Positions 48,954 to 60,889 of a stretch of 64,000 nt of DNA are shown here, one piece after another (within the stretch, counting starts at the first letter, position 1; every line of letters starts with the position of its first letter). This DNA comes from Bugulina stolonifera (lineage: Eukaryota; Bryozoa; Gymnolaemata; Cheilostomatida; Bugulidae): positions 11,033,001 to 11,097,000 of the forward strand of contig OW285196.1 of the NCBI GenBank assembly GCA_935421135.1, in the 5' to 3' direction. A program made the translations under genes and the position numbers. The notes under the pieces are model-generated. The model had not been told where the DNA came from and did not search any database. It worked only from the letters and a program-made list of their open reading frames with translations.

Positions 48954-50082
48954 TAGTTGATAGGCCTTTCTTTGAGGAACAACTGATTTGGTACCACATT
49001 GTGTTTTTATTGGTTCCTTCAAGACTGTCAAGGTATGATAGGAGGTTTGTTGATTTTATATTTTTATATAGACAGCACATAATCTTAGAATGCTTCAGAT
49101 ATTATGAATATATGTGTACACTTCCAATGATGTCTATCATAGTCTTAGTATAATATTTACTAAATTGTTATATGAACCTACATGTATTTATATTGATGAT
49201 TAGATTTTAATTGCCTTGTTTCTCACAAGCTGATGGCCGGCTTTTGTATTTGATAATTTTCATCTGTAGTTTTGAAATGACTAGTTCTGTTGGTGAAGTC
49301 TGGGCTTTATTTTCATCAACTTCCCCACTAATTGAATCTGGTAGGCTTATTGCTTACTGTCAGTACGTGATGCTATTGTTTACTATGAATTGAGATCACC
49401 TCATGTAATTGAGAGCACCTGCAGTTTTAGATTTTTATTGATATTTTAGTTTTTACACACCTGTATGTAGCAAGGCATATTTTGTTTCCTAACCAGGATT
49501 TTAGTAAATAAACCTGAGTAGGAGTTTTCTCCCATGTCTATTGTTTGGAAAGGCTACCGTTAGTAGAAACATGATTAGGTTTTTTATCTAAAAACAACCT
49601 GCTGTTAGTATATAATCCAGGAAGCAGTCTATCCTGGTTTCTAACTATGTAAATACGTTTTATCCAGATTGTCTGTCACACAGGAAGTTCTGATTTCAAA
49701 GGTTGCAGAACAGCTTTGCATGTGACTTCAAAGTTCTGAACAGCAATTCTGCATTTACCCAAGATAATGTTATATTCAGTAAGCTTTATTCGATTCAATG
49801 AAGTGTAGTTTTGGCAGCCATGAGCTGATTATGTCACTTTGTTTATAATGCAAGTATCTAGTACCAAAGAAATATGCAACTAGTTTGTGGTATTAGCCTT
49901 GGGTCTAGATCCGTTGTAAAACTTGGAGTTGAACTATTCCATATTATGGTTCATAAACAAACCGATTGTTTGTGAGCAAAGGCTAAGCTGTCACATTAAA
50001 TGGAATGGTACCTGGGAATACCTGATGGCTGATGCCATAGCTGCTTTGTCATTTGTGCTGCTGATACTTCAAGTATAGAAGG
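48954..50082. other. KIF4 downstream flank and intergenic DNA
   Basis: A possible KIF4 polyadenylation signal, AATAAA, lies at ~49506. No further exon, RNA gene or array was recognised before the dioxygenase gene. Confidence 0.5.
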
Positions 50083-53044
50083 ATGGAGAATGAGAGTGAC
50101 ATAGGTGAGTACACACAGTTAATCTCGCAAATGTTATATAAGCAGGTAAAACAGAAATATGCAGGTAATGAGGGCTTACTTCTGTCTATCTCTCTTGATA
50201 CTTCTGTGTATTTTTTATCGAATTACAATAACTTAACAATAAATTAACAACTTTTGTAGTTGTGGACAGTGTGTTTGATGTAGACAGTGATGGTGGTTTC
50301 TACGCAACCCCAGAGGTAGTGGAGAGTTATAAGAAATATGGATATATACTGATAAGGTAAGATGAACTTCCCATGGAGCTCTAGAGTAACCTTTGGGTGA
50401 AGCTTGCATCCCAAATGTTGGAGGGAAATAATCAATCTGCAAGTCATCCTACAATTCATCACTATTGGATCATTATACTGTATAATTGATGTGTTGGAAC
50501 ATTTAAAGTACATGTATGCTTTTTAGAGGTCTATTGAACGAGGAGGAAATAAAGCTTATCGAGGAAGGCTGGAGCGTGGACCCATATATCCAACCTCGAA
50601 AATATCTTCAATCCGACAGTACGTTATGATATGCAAATAATTGTACTGTATATATGGGAGTCTGGACTTGTTTGCTAAATTAACACCTACAGTAGGATTT
50701 GTCCTCTCGTTCTCATCTTACAGCTAATAGTAAACACTAGGAATCTATCGTACCATATATTCAATACTTTCAAAACCAACTTTGGTAACTGCAGCATGGC
50801 CACTCGTGAACTGCTGTTTATAATAAACAGCCTCCTGTGTCTAGTCATTGCCTATGTATGGAGTTACCTACTCCTATTATGTATTGCATTATATTGGGTA
50901 TAGTATACAGCATATAAACTGACATAACTGCATTGTATAGTGTTGCATTACAGACATTGGTGATTTAATGACCATAGCCATGTGGGATGACCCTTCAATG
51001 GATGCAACTGGACTATTGGGCAGAAGTGAGAAGTTAGCTGGCACAGTGGAAAAGGTACTCGTGTCTACCAAGTACCTGTGTATGAGTGTCGTCTACCAAG
51101 CACTTGTTTTATTAGTCATAAATCAATTCCATAAAGTCAAGCAGGATATTTTTATATTGCATTATAACCCACTTTGTTTGTTGGTAGTATTATACATGTA
51201 TTATTATACATACATGTAATCTCTATTATAGTGATTATAGCGAGAAGTTGTCTTCTCTCAGTTACTTTTCATATTGAGAGAAGACAACTCCCCAGCAGTA
51301 TCAACAGTTTGTGCCCCAGACAAGCTTACAATGGTTATTGCCTGAGTGCATTATCATCTTATATATCACGTTATATAATATTATACTATGACTGTAGCTA
51401 CTTGGAGATGAGGTGTATCACTATCACAGTAAATACTTGTGCCCCAGACAAGCTTACAATGGTTATTGCCTGAGTGCATTATCATCTTATATATCACGTT
51501 ATATAATATTATACTATGACTGTAGCTACTTGGAGATGAGGTGTATCACTATCACAGTAAATACTTGTGCAAACCGCCACGGACTGGGGGCTCATTCATC
51601 TGGCACCAGGATTACGGGTGGGTATCTCAACCCACCTTACTAAAAAGACTAATTAGGTAATCAATTATTGGATGGTTATGTTGTCTATGTATTTGCAGAT
51701 ACTGGTATCATCATGGGACACATTTTCCTGACGACTTGTGTACAGCTTTCCTGGCAGTAGATGACATCAACCAGGATAATGGCTGCCTCAAGGTATCTTA
51801 GCATAGATAATTTGGGTTTCAAGTCCTTTTTGGTCTGCCAGTTTATTTGAAAAATTGAGTGGACCAGTATGAAGTTAAACATTATAGTACATGCCCATGT
51901 TCCCAGTCAGGACTGAATATTATTTTGACACAGCATTCCGAGAATGTAAAACATACTGTCTGAAAAACACAAGAATGTAAAAATATAAAACGGTGTCAGA
52001 ACACCCCCAATGTAAAAATGTTCAGCTCCAACACAGCTGTGACCTACAAACTACTTATCCAATCATGTGGCAGTGTTTGTGACATAATAATATAACACCA
52101 GATACTGAGGTCTTGTCTGCTAACTACAACTACATGTATATATTTTACAACAACCTTGTAGATTATTCCAGGTTCACACAAATGTGGAAGAATTGAACAT
52201 CTCAAGTACGATGACCAGATACAGGCTGACTTGGAGAGAGTAGAGTACTACAAGGAGAAGCTAGGTAATGATACTGTAGTGTGGAACTTACTGTATGTCT
52301 ACATACAGAATGTATGTGTATATAAGCCTTCTGGCATCCTGCCTACTGTGTAAAAAGATTGTTCATCACTTTGGAACGAAGCATTAATATACAATGTAGT
52401 ATCACATTGTGTTTACATCGAAGATCTTATATTGTATAATACAACTATATACATGTACACGTACATATATATATAATATGTACTGTGTCAGATAGGTGCA
52501 GCATGATCTAATGTTGTCTTATATAATATAATATACAATAATATAATAAGTTATGCATCAATATCACTAAACCATATTCAGGTATGAAGGAAGTCATACT
52601 GAACAGAGGAGATATGCTCATCTTCCACTCCAACATACTTCACAGAAGTGACAAGAATGATAGTGACAGGAGAAGGCTGGTGCTTGCAGTCGCTTATAAC
52701 ACAAAGAGAAACAACCCAACTAAAGTACACCACCATCCTTTCTATACAAAGATGGAAAAGGTACATACAATGCATGTGTCCAGTTGAATGTTTAGCTTAG
52801 ATTCCCTAAATAAGTTTGTGTTTCTGCATTACAATCTACAATTCAACAACCTATTACTGCATGTGTGTAATTTACAGGTTAGTAGTTAGTAGCTAGTGTC
52901 CTGTATAATTTCTTCTAACAGGTCAGTAATGATGCACTACTGAAATGGGGTGAGAAGAAGGAATGGGATAGCACTAAAGTATTCTATGACCCTAATGTGT
53001 CTAAAGTTCATATGAATATAGAGGTCAGGGCTGCAGAGAACTAG
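50083..53044 (+). CDS. Phytanoyl-CoA hydroxylase (PhyH) family dioxygenase
   Basis: Nine phase-consistent exons give 300 residues: 50083-50104, 50260-50356, 50527-50618, 50954-51054, 51526-51617, 51699-51792, 52162-52264, 52582-52760, 52922-53044. Fe(II) ligands are H131 and D133 in the WHQDYGYWY motif and H221 in [14 protein letters not shown]; one of R230-R232 should bind 2-oxoglutarate. [13 protein letters not shown] and [18 protein letters not shown] are also typical of the PhyH fold. Family reaction: hydroxylation of a small substrate using O2 and 2-oxoglutarate, releasing succinate and CO2. The C-terminus (AAEN) is not a peroxisomal SKL-type signal and no N-terminal PTS2 is evident, so a cytosolic enzyme, such as a hydroxylase of an amino acid or other small acid, is as likely as a true phytanoyl-CoA enzyme. 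A 128-bp tandem duplication covers the exon 5 acceptor. AATAAA is at 53292-53297. Confidence 0.92.
51246..51289. repeat. Hairpin with AGTTGTCTTCTCTCA arms
   Basis: 15-bp perfect arms (51246-51260, 51275-51289) with a 14-base spacer, in intron 4 of the dioxygenase gene. The arm core GTTGTCT/AGACAAC recurs in hairpins elsewhere in the window. Confidence 0.9.
51309..51570 (+). repeat. 128-bp tandem duplication over the exon 5 acceptor of the dioxygenase
   Basis: 51309-51442 and 51437-51570 are identical apart from the first base, with a 128-bp period. Each copy holds the acceptor ACTGTAG and the first 45 bases of exon 5; only the second continues into the rest of the exon. The identity implies a very recent event or an assembly artefact. 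Confidence 0.93.
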
Positions 53045-53439
53045 GTTGATTGGATTGAACAAGCTTAGCATATAAAGAGGGGAAGGAGGCTAAACTAATA
53101 TTCTGCATGGCCTGCTCAAACAGTCTTAAAATTTTTTTGGCAGACAGCTGTTATCACCATTATCAGACAAGTGGTTATGATTTGGATAGTTACCAATATG
53201 AGTACACATTTTCATATGGAATACCTACATGCAAGCTCTAAATAGGGAGTAACGGCTAATAACTGCTTGCTAGTAGTGTAGCATGAATGTCAATAAAATT
53301 AAAAGGATTGAAGGATGTTGTTTTTGAGTTAGAGTCATTCATTGCCATTATTCTATATGCTGGCAGGAGTTATCCACTCTCCTTCTCTTCTAGCATCTCA
53401 TACCTGATCTACTATTTCCTATGATTTTATGTCTAATTG

Positions 53440-53597
53440 ACTGACAGTTATACTCTCTCTCTCTATAATACTCTCACACCCTGTAGGAGTTATGCTCTCT
53501 GTACACTATCACATCTTATAGGAGTTATACTCTCTGTACACTATCACATCTTGTAGGGGTTATCCTCTCTGTACACTATCACTCTCTTTTTTTAGCT
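53440..53597 (-). repeat. Degenerate tandem array, AACTCC/TATAGAGAG family
   Basis: Units such as AGGAGTTATACTCTCTGTAC then ACTATCACATCTTAT, the reverse complement of the units at 11640-12175. Confidence 0.75.
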
Positions 53598-54159
53598 GAT
53601 AGGGTACAGTGTGTTAAGTATAATGGCTCTCTTTCAGATTATAGCTCCATTTTAGTAGGCACCCCACAGGGCACAAAATTAGGCCCAATTTTGTGGCTCA
53701 TTTACTCAAACGCTTTTAACATTGACGGTTTTAGTAACGTACAATATGCAGACGATACCACTATTTACAAGCCTGTGAGATGTTTACAAGATAATGTCTC
53801 CTCAGGTATCACGCAAGCCATGGACTGGTCAATAGCCAATAATATGCTATTAAATGATGATAAAACAGTAATTTTAAATGTCGCTTTTTCTGATAAAGAT
53901 GGTTTTGACCATGACATATCTTTTTTCTAACCATACCATAGCGCCATCTCAAAGTGCCAAATTTTTAGGTGTTACTGTAGATTCTAAACTGACTTTTTCT
54001 ACTCATGTCAGCGATGTTATAAGAAAGTGCAGCAGACACATATTTTTAATGAAACACCTCAAACAAACGGGGATGAATTCTGATGGTCTTTTAACCTTTT
54101 ACAAAACCAACCTCAAACCTACTATTCTACATTTAGTAGTCCTCCCAAGGGGAGAATAG
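53598..54159 (+). mobile_element. Broken reverse transcriptase fragment of a non-LTR retrotransposon
   Basis: The translation shows the RT motifs GTPQG (near 53665) and YADDT (near 53750), followed by a thumb-like region with FLGVTVDSKLTFSTHV in another frame. A frameshift lies in the T-rich stretch around 53920-53930, and an in-frame stop follows. The 5' RT motifs, endonuclease and tail are missing. This is a dead, 5'-truncated LINE-type copy. Confidence 0.85.
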
Positions 54160-57100
54160 TACACAACTTGAGCCAAGTTAGCTGACAACAATTGAAGTTG
54201 GACCTGTTAGATTGATGTTAAAAATGCTGAAACATAGGGTTGACCAGTTACATTATCAAAGTTGGTATCACAGTTCACTAAAAACAGACCTTGCACAGAT
54301 TACATATTGAGTATTATAGCCATAGCAGTTGACAGCATAACAATAATTCAAATACATTGTACACTGTATCAACAAAAAACAAACACAAAAACACGTAGAA
54401 TATGCAGGATCGTCACGTAAAACTGCCCCAGAGAAGAGGCTTTGGATTTAATATCACACTTGCCTTTTGTATTTCATTATTATGCTGATGTACACTTACA
54501 TGTACATGCACCATTTGAATGGAAAGCAGTGTTTTTGAGAATTCACCAAAATAAAGTAAGAAACATGGAGGTCAGCATTTGATAAAAGTTTTGTCACTCT
54601 GATAATTTACTTGTTGCTTTTGGTGCCTCTCTTCGCTGCTCATTTTGTTCACGGCTGAGAACACAAGAATAATTTTAACGCATTTGTATTTGATGAGTTT
54701 GTAAATTTATGTTGCTTTCTTCTTGAACAAAAACTTTCTGTGTTATTGTTGCAAGCTTGCCTATGTTGGTAAAGTCACACAAGTACTGTTTAACGGTACT
54801 GGTAGGTACTTATACTTGCAGCATAGTTATACATGTTTGTACTGTATACTTACAGCGTAGTTATACATGTTTGTACTGTATACATGTACTTACAGCATAG
54901 TTATACATGTTTATACTGTATACTTACAGCGTAGTTATACATGTTTCTCATAGCGAATTCCATCTGGAATAGATCTATTTTTGTCTATAAAGTGAATCAG
55001 AAATTGTAGAGAATTAAATTGCACAGCAGATTCTATATGATGCATGATTATAAGATATGTCAGTTACTGTAGATTGAGCACACTTTTATTTATCATAAAG
55101 TCTATACGAAACCAGGTCAGATATTTGTCAAATGGTGCCGTTTCACATTCATACATATTTCTCATACACATGCGTTAATCATGGAACACCCAACAAGAGA
55201 GGTCTTCAAAGGAAGCTTTTTAAGGATAGAGTTCTGTGGAGTCTCCAATAACACTAGGCCACATGACACAAAAGTCATGACACACAAATTTATGGTGTAT
55301 CTAATAGAATTACCCATCATACATAGGCCTATTAATATGACTTGTTCAGTTTTATCAGAATAGCAATTAAAACAATTAGTAAATAAATTTTTTAGAGCAT
55401 CATGTTGGACATGTTTAACGGTTGGCTGGTTTGTGTCAGCGAATCTCTTATCCTTTACTGGCCTATTCACCACACTTATCATTCTATATGATTTCACTAT
55501 AAAAAGCTTTTAGACACAATACTCATACATACATGTATCTCTCCCATCACAGATTTGTCTACTTGCATAGTACAGGTTGACTGCTGACTCTACATATTGT
55601 ATACTATATTTCACAAGTTTAAAATTACATAACATTGTACATTTGTACCTGTATATGAACATGCTCTATTGATAAAACCCTAAACATACTATGTAATATA
55701 ATATATGTTTTGAACCAATAATTTCTCGACTATGCGTTGTAATAATAATGGTGTGACTTTTATAACTGTAGCTTCATACAATAAAAACTACATGTACACT
55801 TGGTTATATAGGTATAACGAGGACTGCATGCATATGTACATGTATATTAAAGTACGCTAATCTAGACTCACCAGTGACTCTAGGCACGTTGAGTGTTGTA
55901 AAGTAATATAGGGTTTGTACTCCATTGTACTTTTTCTCGACTGGACTTTCACCTTTGACTTTATCAATATTTCTATTTCTACAAAATTATAATGGAGTCA
56001 CCAGACATCTTACCAAAAATACCAGTAGGTAAAAAGTTAGAGAGGTTTAACAGCTTTGTTTGCAATTGTACATACATGTATAATTAGGGGAATACAGTGA
56101 TAATATGCAAGCAGTTGCACAACAGGTAGAATAATAAAACCGTGTACGAAATCCTACATATGTATTTAGTAATATATTGACTACTTACAGTTGAATCACT
56201 TAGTCACAATATTTCTGTCTATGTCTAATTCAGAGCGGAAGCAAAAGGGACTTTGCTTTGGACAATGCAAAGAATATGAAGACTGAATACTACCATGTAC
56301 CACGTTTGTTGTTTTATGTTGGTACATCAGCATTTAGATGACATTCTCTTCTCTTGGGTACTATCTTATTTTCCGCAATTACTGGTTCAAATAAAATTGT
56401 AACAGCCTGAAAATTACATGTGACTATGCCTCTATTGCATGTAGCACATTCATAAACAATTTTAAATAATAATATGACCAAATGTGAGGGTTGGGTTTTT
56501 AATAAAAGGATGGGCTTTTATTAAGCTCAAGCTAATTATGTAGTTCTGTTGGAAATAAAATGGCAAGTCATGCATGTTCTAACCGTAGATATAAAATGTT
56601 ACCTGTGTTTCCAACCTTCCATTATCAGCATCTCCGGCAATCTTGTTTCTGTTGGAAATTTTTTTCGCTTTCCTTTTTTATTTTCTCTGCAAGTTTCTCA
56701 GTTGCAAAAAATTACTGATATTACCGATTGAGATTATTGAGCTAACAATAAATCCTGCCATCAACTTATAATCTAAAGTAACACTTGATAAGAAAGGCTT
56801 GCTTCACCTTTAGTGGGAGGGGTTAATGCAAGCTGTTATTGAAGATTCAGCAGCCAGAAATTTCAACCAGTTACGACCTTGACAATCTAGGCAGGGTGTC
56901 GGACTGACGTTGGTCGAAGTTGGACTAAACAATTGTCCACCTATTTAATAGAGAGCATGTTGGCTTGGATTGGTTCCCACAGCTCATCCAAACCATGTCT
57001 GGCCAATATTTTGCTTATTGTGAGCAAATATCAGCCGAATCAGGCTAGATATTTGAATTCTCCATTGTATAGTTTGCAGTACCATCTACACACCCTCTGC

Positions 57101-58189
57101 CCCCACCCACACAGATAGTACCATCTACACTACACACAAACTCCATGTTCGATTGATGAAACACTTTTTACAATTTACTTTTTATTGGCCCACGGAATGC
57201 TTCAATTTTTCTGACGGTCCACAGATGAATATAGCACTCAATGAAACTGCATATATCTGCGATCACTCATCTGATCAACTCTGAGCTTCCCCAACTACTT
57301 AGTGCATGTGCACTCTTTGGTTATTGACATGGTGGGCTTGAATTTCTTATTTCCACAATTTGACGAAACCAACTTTTTTTAAAATTTCTATTAACTGAAA
57401 TGACAACATTTATTGTCTCACTCACTTGGCTATCGGCTGTCAAAGCTTTGCTGAACCGGTTATTGGTTTTGTTCACACCTCCTTACAAAGGAAGAAAGAT
57501 ATTTTGTTAAAGATTTTGCCAGTCTTCTGTGAAAGTCACAAACAAAAATGTGACCTACATGTAGTTCTTCAAAGCACGCTCATTTGAATTACTCCTCTAT
57601 GTTTAGCATCATGCAATTAGTCGTGTTGCATAAGAGGCTGCCTGTTTGTGCAAGTGCAAGTATAAGCATCTATGTGAATTTCAAGTATGTTGATGCATGT
57701 AAGAGAGGGTAACTTCCCAACTTTGCTTTAAAATTATAGTCCTAACATTAAGGTGAACCTGTCTCAAGTTTTCTCCCCTGACTCGCATATACTGAATGGT
57801 GATGAACGTCTCGGGAAAGAGACTTCGTATGGCCCGTCAGAAGATTCTTACTCCATGGTGTTGTGTTGAGACCTTCTCTATACTTAAATATATTTTTGTA
57901 TATCTAACTAAATTATCATAAAGTCACAGCCTGGTCGAGGGCCCATCCATAAGGTACATGTAGGTAAGCCAAGAGGTTGCACAACCTATATGGGTCAGAG
58001 AAGAAAACTCTGTATCAGACATTTACAGAATGGGCAACTCCAGATTAAAATATAAATAGTATACCTACTTCATGTAAATCTAAGTAAACATTTTTAATGT
58101 TTTTCGTTCAGCCATCTGAGGCCATAAGTAATAATATGTATACTTTTAGAGCTGGATAACTGGCAAGACTTTCTATACCCTCTTCATTT
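54160..58189. other. Gene-poor stretch
   Basis: AT-rich DNA. 54808-54955 holds about four copies of a ~38-45-bp unit (ACTTACAGCATAGTTATACA, TGTTTGTACTGTAT). I recognise no exon, RNA gene or further mobile element. Confidence 0.5.
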
Positions 58190-58780
58190 ATGCTGTCATA
58201 CTACATTACAATATATACGTACTGTAAACTGATAGTAATAATACTCTCTATCTAGACTGTCATATATCATATCTACATTGTACAGACAGTTATACTCTCT
58301 CTATACTATCATATTACATCTACTAATAGGAGTTATACTCTCTATATTATTATCATTATTACAATGTACATCTGCTAACAGGTGTTATGTTCTCTCTACA
58401 CTATCATATAATATTTACTAATAGGAGTTATGCTCCCTCTACACTATCACACCATTATCTACCGATAGGAGTTATACTCTCTCTAATGCTATCATATTAT
58501 ATCTACTGATTCGAGTTCTGCTCTCTCTATACTATCACACTACATCCTCTCACCAGAGTTATGCTCTCTCCATACTACTGTGTTATTTATCTGCCAGAAG
58601 TTGTGTTCTCCATGTTAATTCATGACATTATATCCCTTGACAGGAGTTGTGCTCCCATGCTATACTGATGGTACATATTATACACTTTAACAAGAGTTAT
58701 GCTCTCCATGTTGCATCACATTATATTTACTGACAGGAATTATATTCTTTCTCTCTCACCTAATACATGTACATGTAAAT
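58190..58780 (-). repeat. Degenerate tandem array, AACTCC/TATAGAGAG family
   Basis: About ten diverged ~60-bp units with AGGAGTTATACTCTCTCTA and CTATCATATTA.ATCTACT, the reverse complement of the array at 11640-12175. Confidence 0.8.
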
Positions 58781-58970
58781 TACTATGTGGCCGTATTTCC
58801 AATATTCTCTTATTCAAATAATCTACAGTAATTATGCCACTATACCAATGGTTATATTTTCAAACAGAAGGGACACACTGCAGATATGCATGGTATTTAC
58901 ATGTATGTAAGGCTGTTTAAATATTGGAGCAGAGGCTAAAGATGAAGATTATGAACATGCAAAGCATGAG

Positions 58971-58978
58971 TATAAAAG
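58971..58978 (+). promoter_or_regulatory. TATA box of the propeller gene
   Basis: TATAAAAG, a canonical core promoter element, 75 bases upstream of the start codon at 59046. With a transcription start ~30 bases further on, this leaves a 5' UTR of ~45 bases. Confidence 0.65.
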
Positions 58979-59045
58979 GAGATGACATATAATAGGTAGT
59001 GTCAGTACCAGCAGCCTATCCAGAGAAGCAGGAAAACTGATAATA

Positions 59046-60779
59046 ATGTGGAAGTATTTATCAGTGAGTAGATTTCTATATTATTTTTATCACTTTTTGG
59101 CTCTATTATAAGATCACCACCATATATGGTTTCACTATACGGTTTATCATAATATTATATGTTCATCTATTCATTATAATTATATACATGTACAATGTAC
59201 ATGTAAATATGCATTGGGTACATAACGCATGAAAATTTTTATATTTCCTCAATGTTTAAGGTAATCAAATTCATCAAAGGCATCCTGTAGCCTTGGTAGT
59301 TTCGTGTATATGTAGACAAAAAGTAGGCATTTATCCGAGGGTTGCTGTATGAACTATAGATCTAATATTCTGCTGCGCTTCTTTATCTATACTGTGACAT
59401 TTACTGTAGAATACCTGATCTATAGCTACTACAAATGTAATGATGACTTTACATGTAGAATTTAGATAGAATGTTTTCTTCTGTTTAGATTTTATTCGTT
59501 GTCATGGCAGCAATATCAAGTGTGCCAGCGAGTGTGTCTATGATTGCGCAATTGGAGGAGACCGCTGCACCAAGGTAAGATAATTACTACCTAGTCGCTT
59601 AAAAGATTCAAGTTGTAGGAATATTTTGTTGTCATTAGTCATGTACATGTAATAAATTTGCTTGCCTGGCACAGGGAGTGCATGGGAATAATTATAGCAA
59701 TAAGCAAAGTTCTACACTGTTACAAGCACGATGTACAACTGAAGAAAATTGTGATAGCTTTTTCCTGAGTATTGAACAAAAAAAAGACGATGCACTAGCA
59801 TGGACTTTTTTGTGGTGAAGGAATTTGCATTTGTTAAAAAACTTATTAAACCTCATTACTCAAGCCACTGTACATATTATATTTTTATAGTGTGTCCTTC
59901 AGCACCCCAGAGCGGTTTCTTTCCACCTCTATGACAGTCTTTCACATGGAGCAAGACCTGTTCAAGAATGATGGCAGCATTCTCTTTAGTAACGGCAGCT
60001 CTCTTTTAACCACTGATGGGAACACCAATGCAACTACAGCTCTTCTGACTCTCAGTTCATGGTTCATTAACAGCTTCAAACAACTCAACTCCACTCACAT
60101 TGTCATCATTGACCCCCTCCAGCATTGCTTACGTTTATTTAACAGACTAAATGTAGGTGATGGAGATCCACCACAACTTGCAGGAATCTGTGGTAGCTCA
60201 GGAAATATCGATGGAGGCAAAGGCATTGGAAAATTAGATTGGCCACTTAGTGTTGAAAAAGATTTAAGGAATGAGGGCATACTGCTAGTCACAGAGCGCG
60301 GGAAAAATGCATTGAGATATGTCAACCTTCTGACTGGAGATTTGGGCACTCTCGTCAATTATGGGTTCTCCAGTCCCAGGAAAGTCTCATCCATTGGCAA
60401 CCGAACTTACGTCAGCAATGCTCATTACCTCTCGGAAATCAACTGGCCCAGTAACGGAACTGTTACTAACACTCGTATTACTGGGTCTAGCGCTGTACCT
60501 GGTGCAAGAACGGGAAGTTTCAGCGAGGTCACATTCAACGTTGTTGATTCGCTAGCAGGATTAAGCCAAAGCCTTGTGATAATGGCAGACTTCTGGGACC
60601 TCCGTCTACTAGATATGGAGAATAGAAAAGTTTACCCTGTCTGTGTCAAGGGAGAGACTCCGTGTAATCGATCTAGCCAATTAGGGCGACAAATGTCATC
60701 TTTATTGGTTCTACAGAACGAGTTGTATCTTGCAAGATTCGGAGGTATTGACAAGTTGGTTTGGTCATGGACACAATAG
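59046..60779 (+). CDS. Secreted NHL-type beta-propeller protein
   Basis: Three exons, 59046-59063, 59489-59574 and 59891-60779, with GTGAGT and GTAAGA donors and consistent phases, give 330 residues. The first exon encodes only MWKYLS. Joined to exon 2 it makes a classic signal peptide (hydrophobic ILFVVMAAI at 7-15, small residues before ~23). The mature part has NHL-like blades: an AGICGSSGNIDGGKGIGKLD block followed by ILLVTERGKNALRYVNLLTG, and a second ITGSSAVPGARTGSFSEVTF block. Several N-glycosylation sequons are present. Secretion is well supported; the partner or ligand is unknown. No transmembrane segment is seen after the signal. A TATA box lies upstream and an AATAAA at 61114. Confidence 0.8.
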
Positions 60780-60889
60780 AGCGTTCATTTCTTATAACGT
60801 GTGTTTCTGCTATCCCAATATACAATGAAATTACCCATAAATAATAACTAATTCTCTATTATAAATCAATAGAAATAGGTTCATTATCT

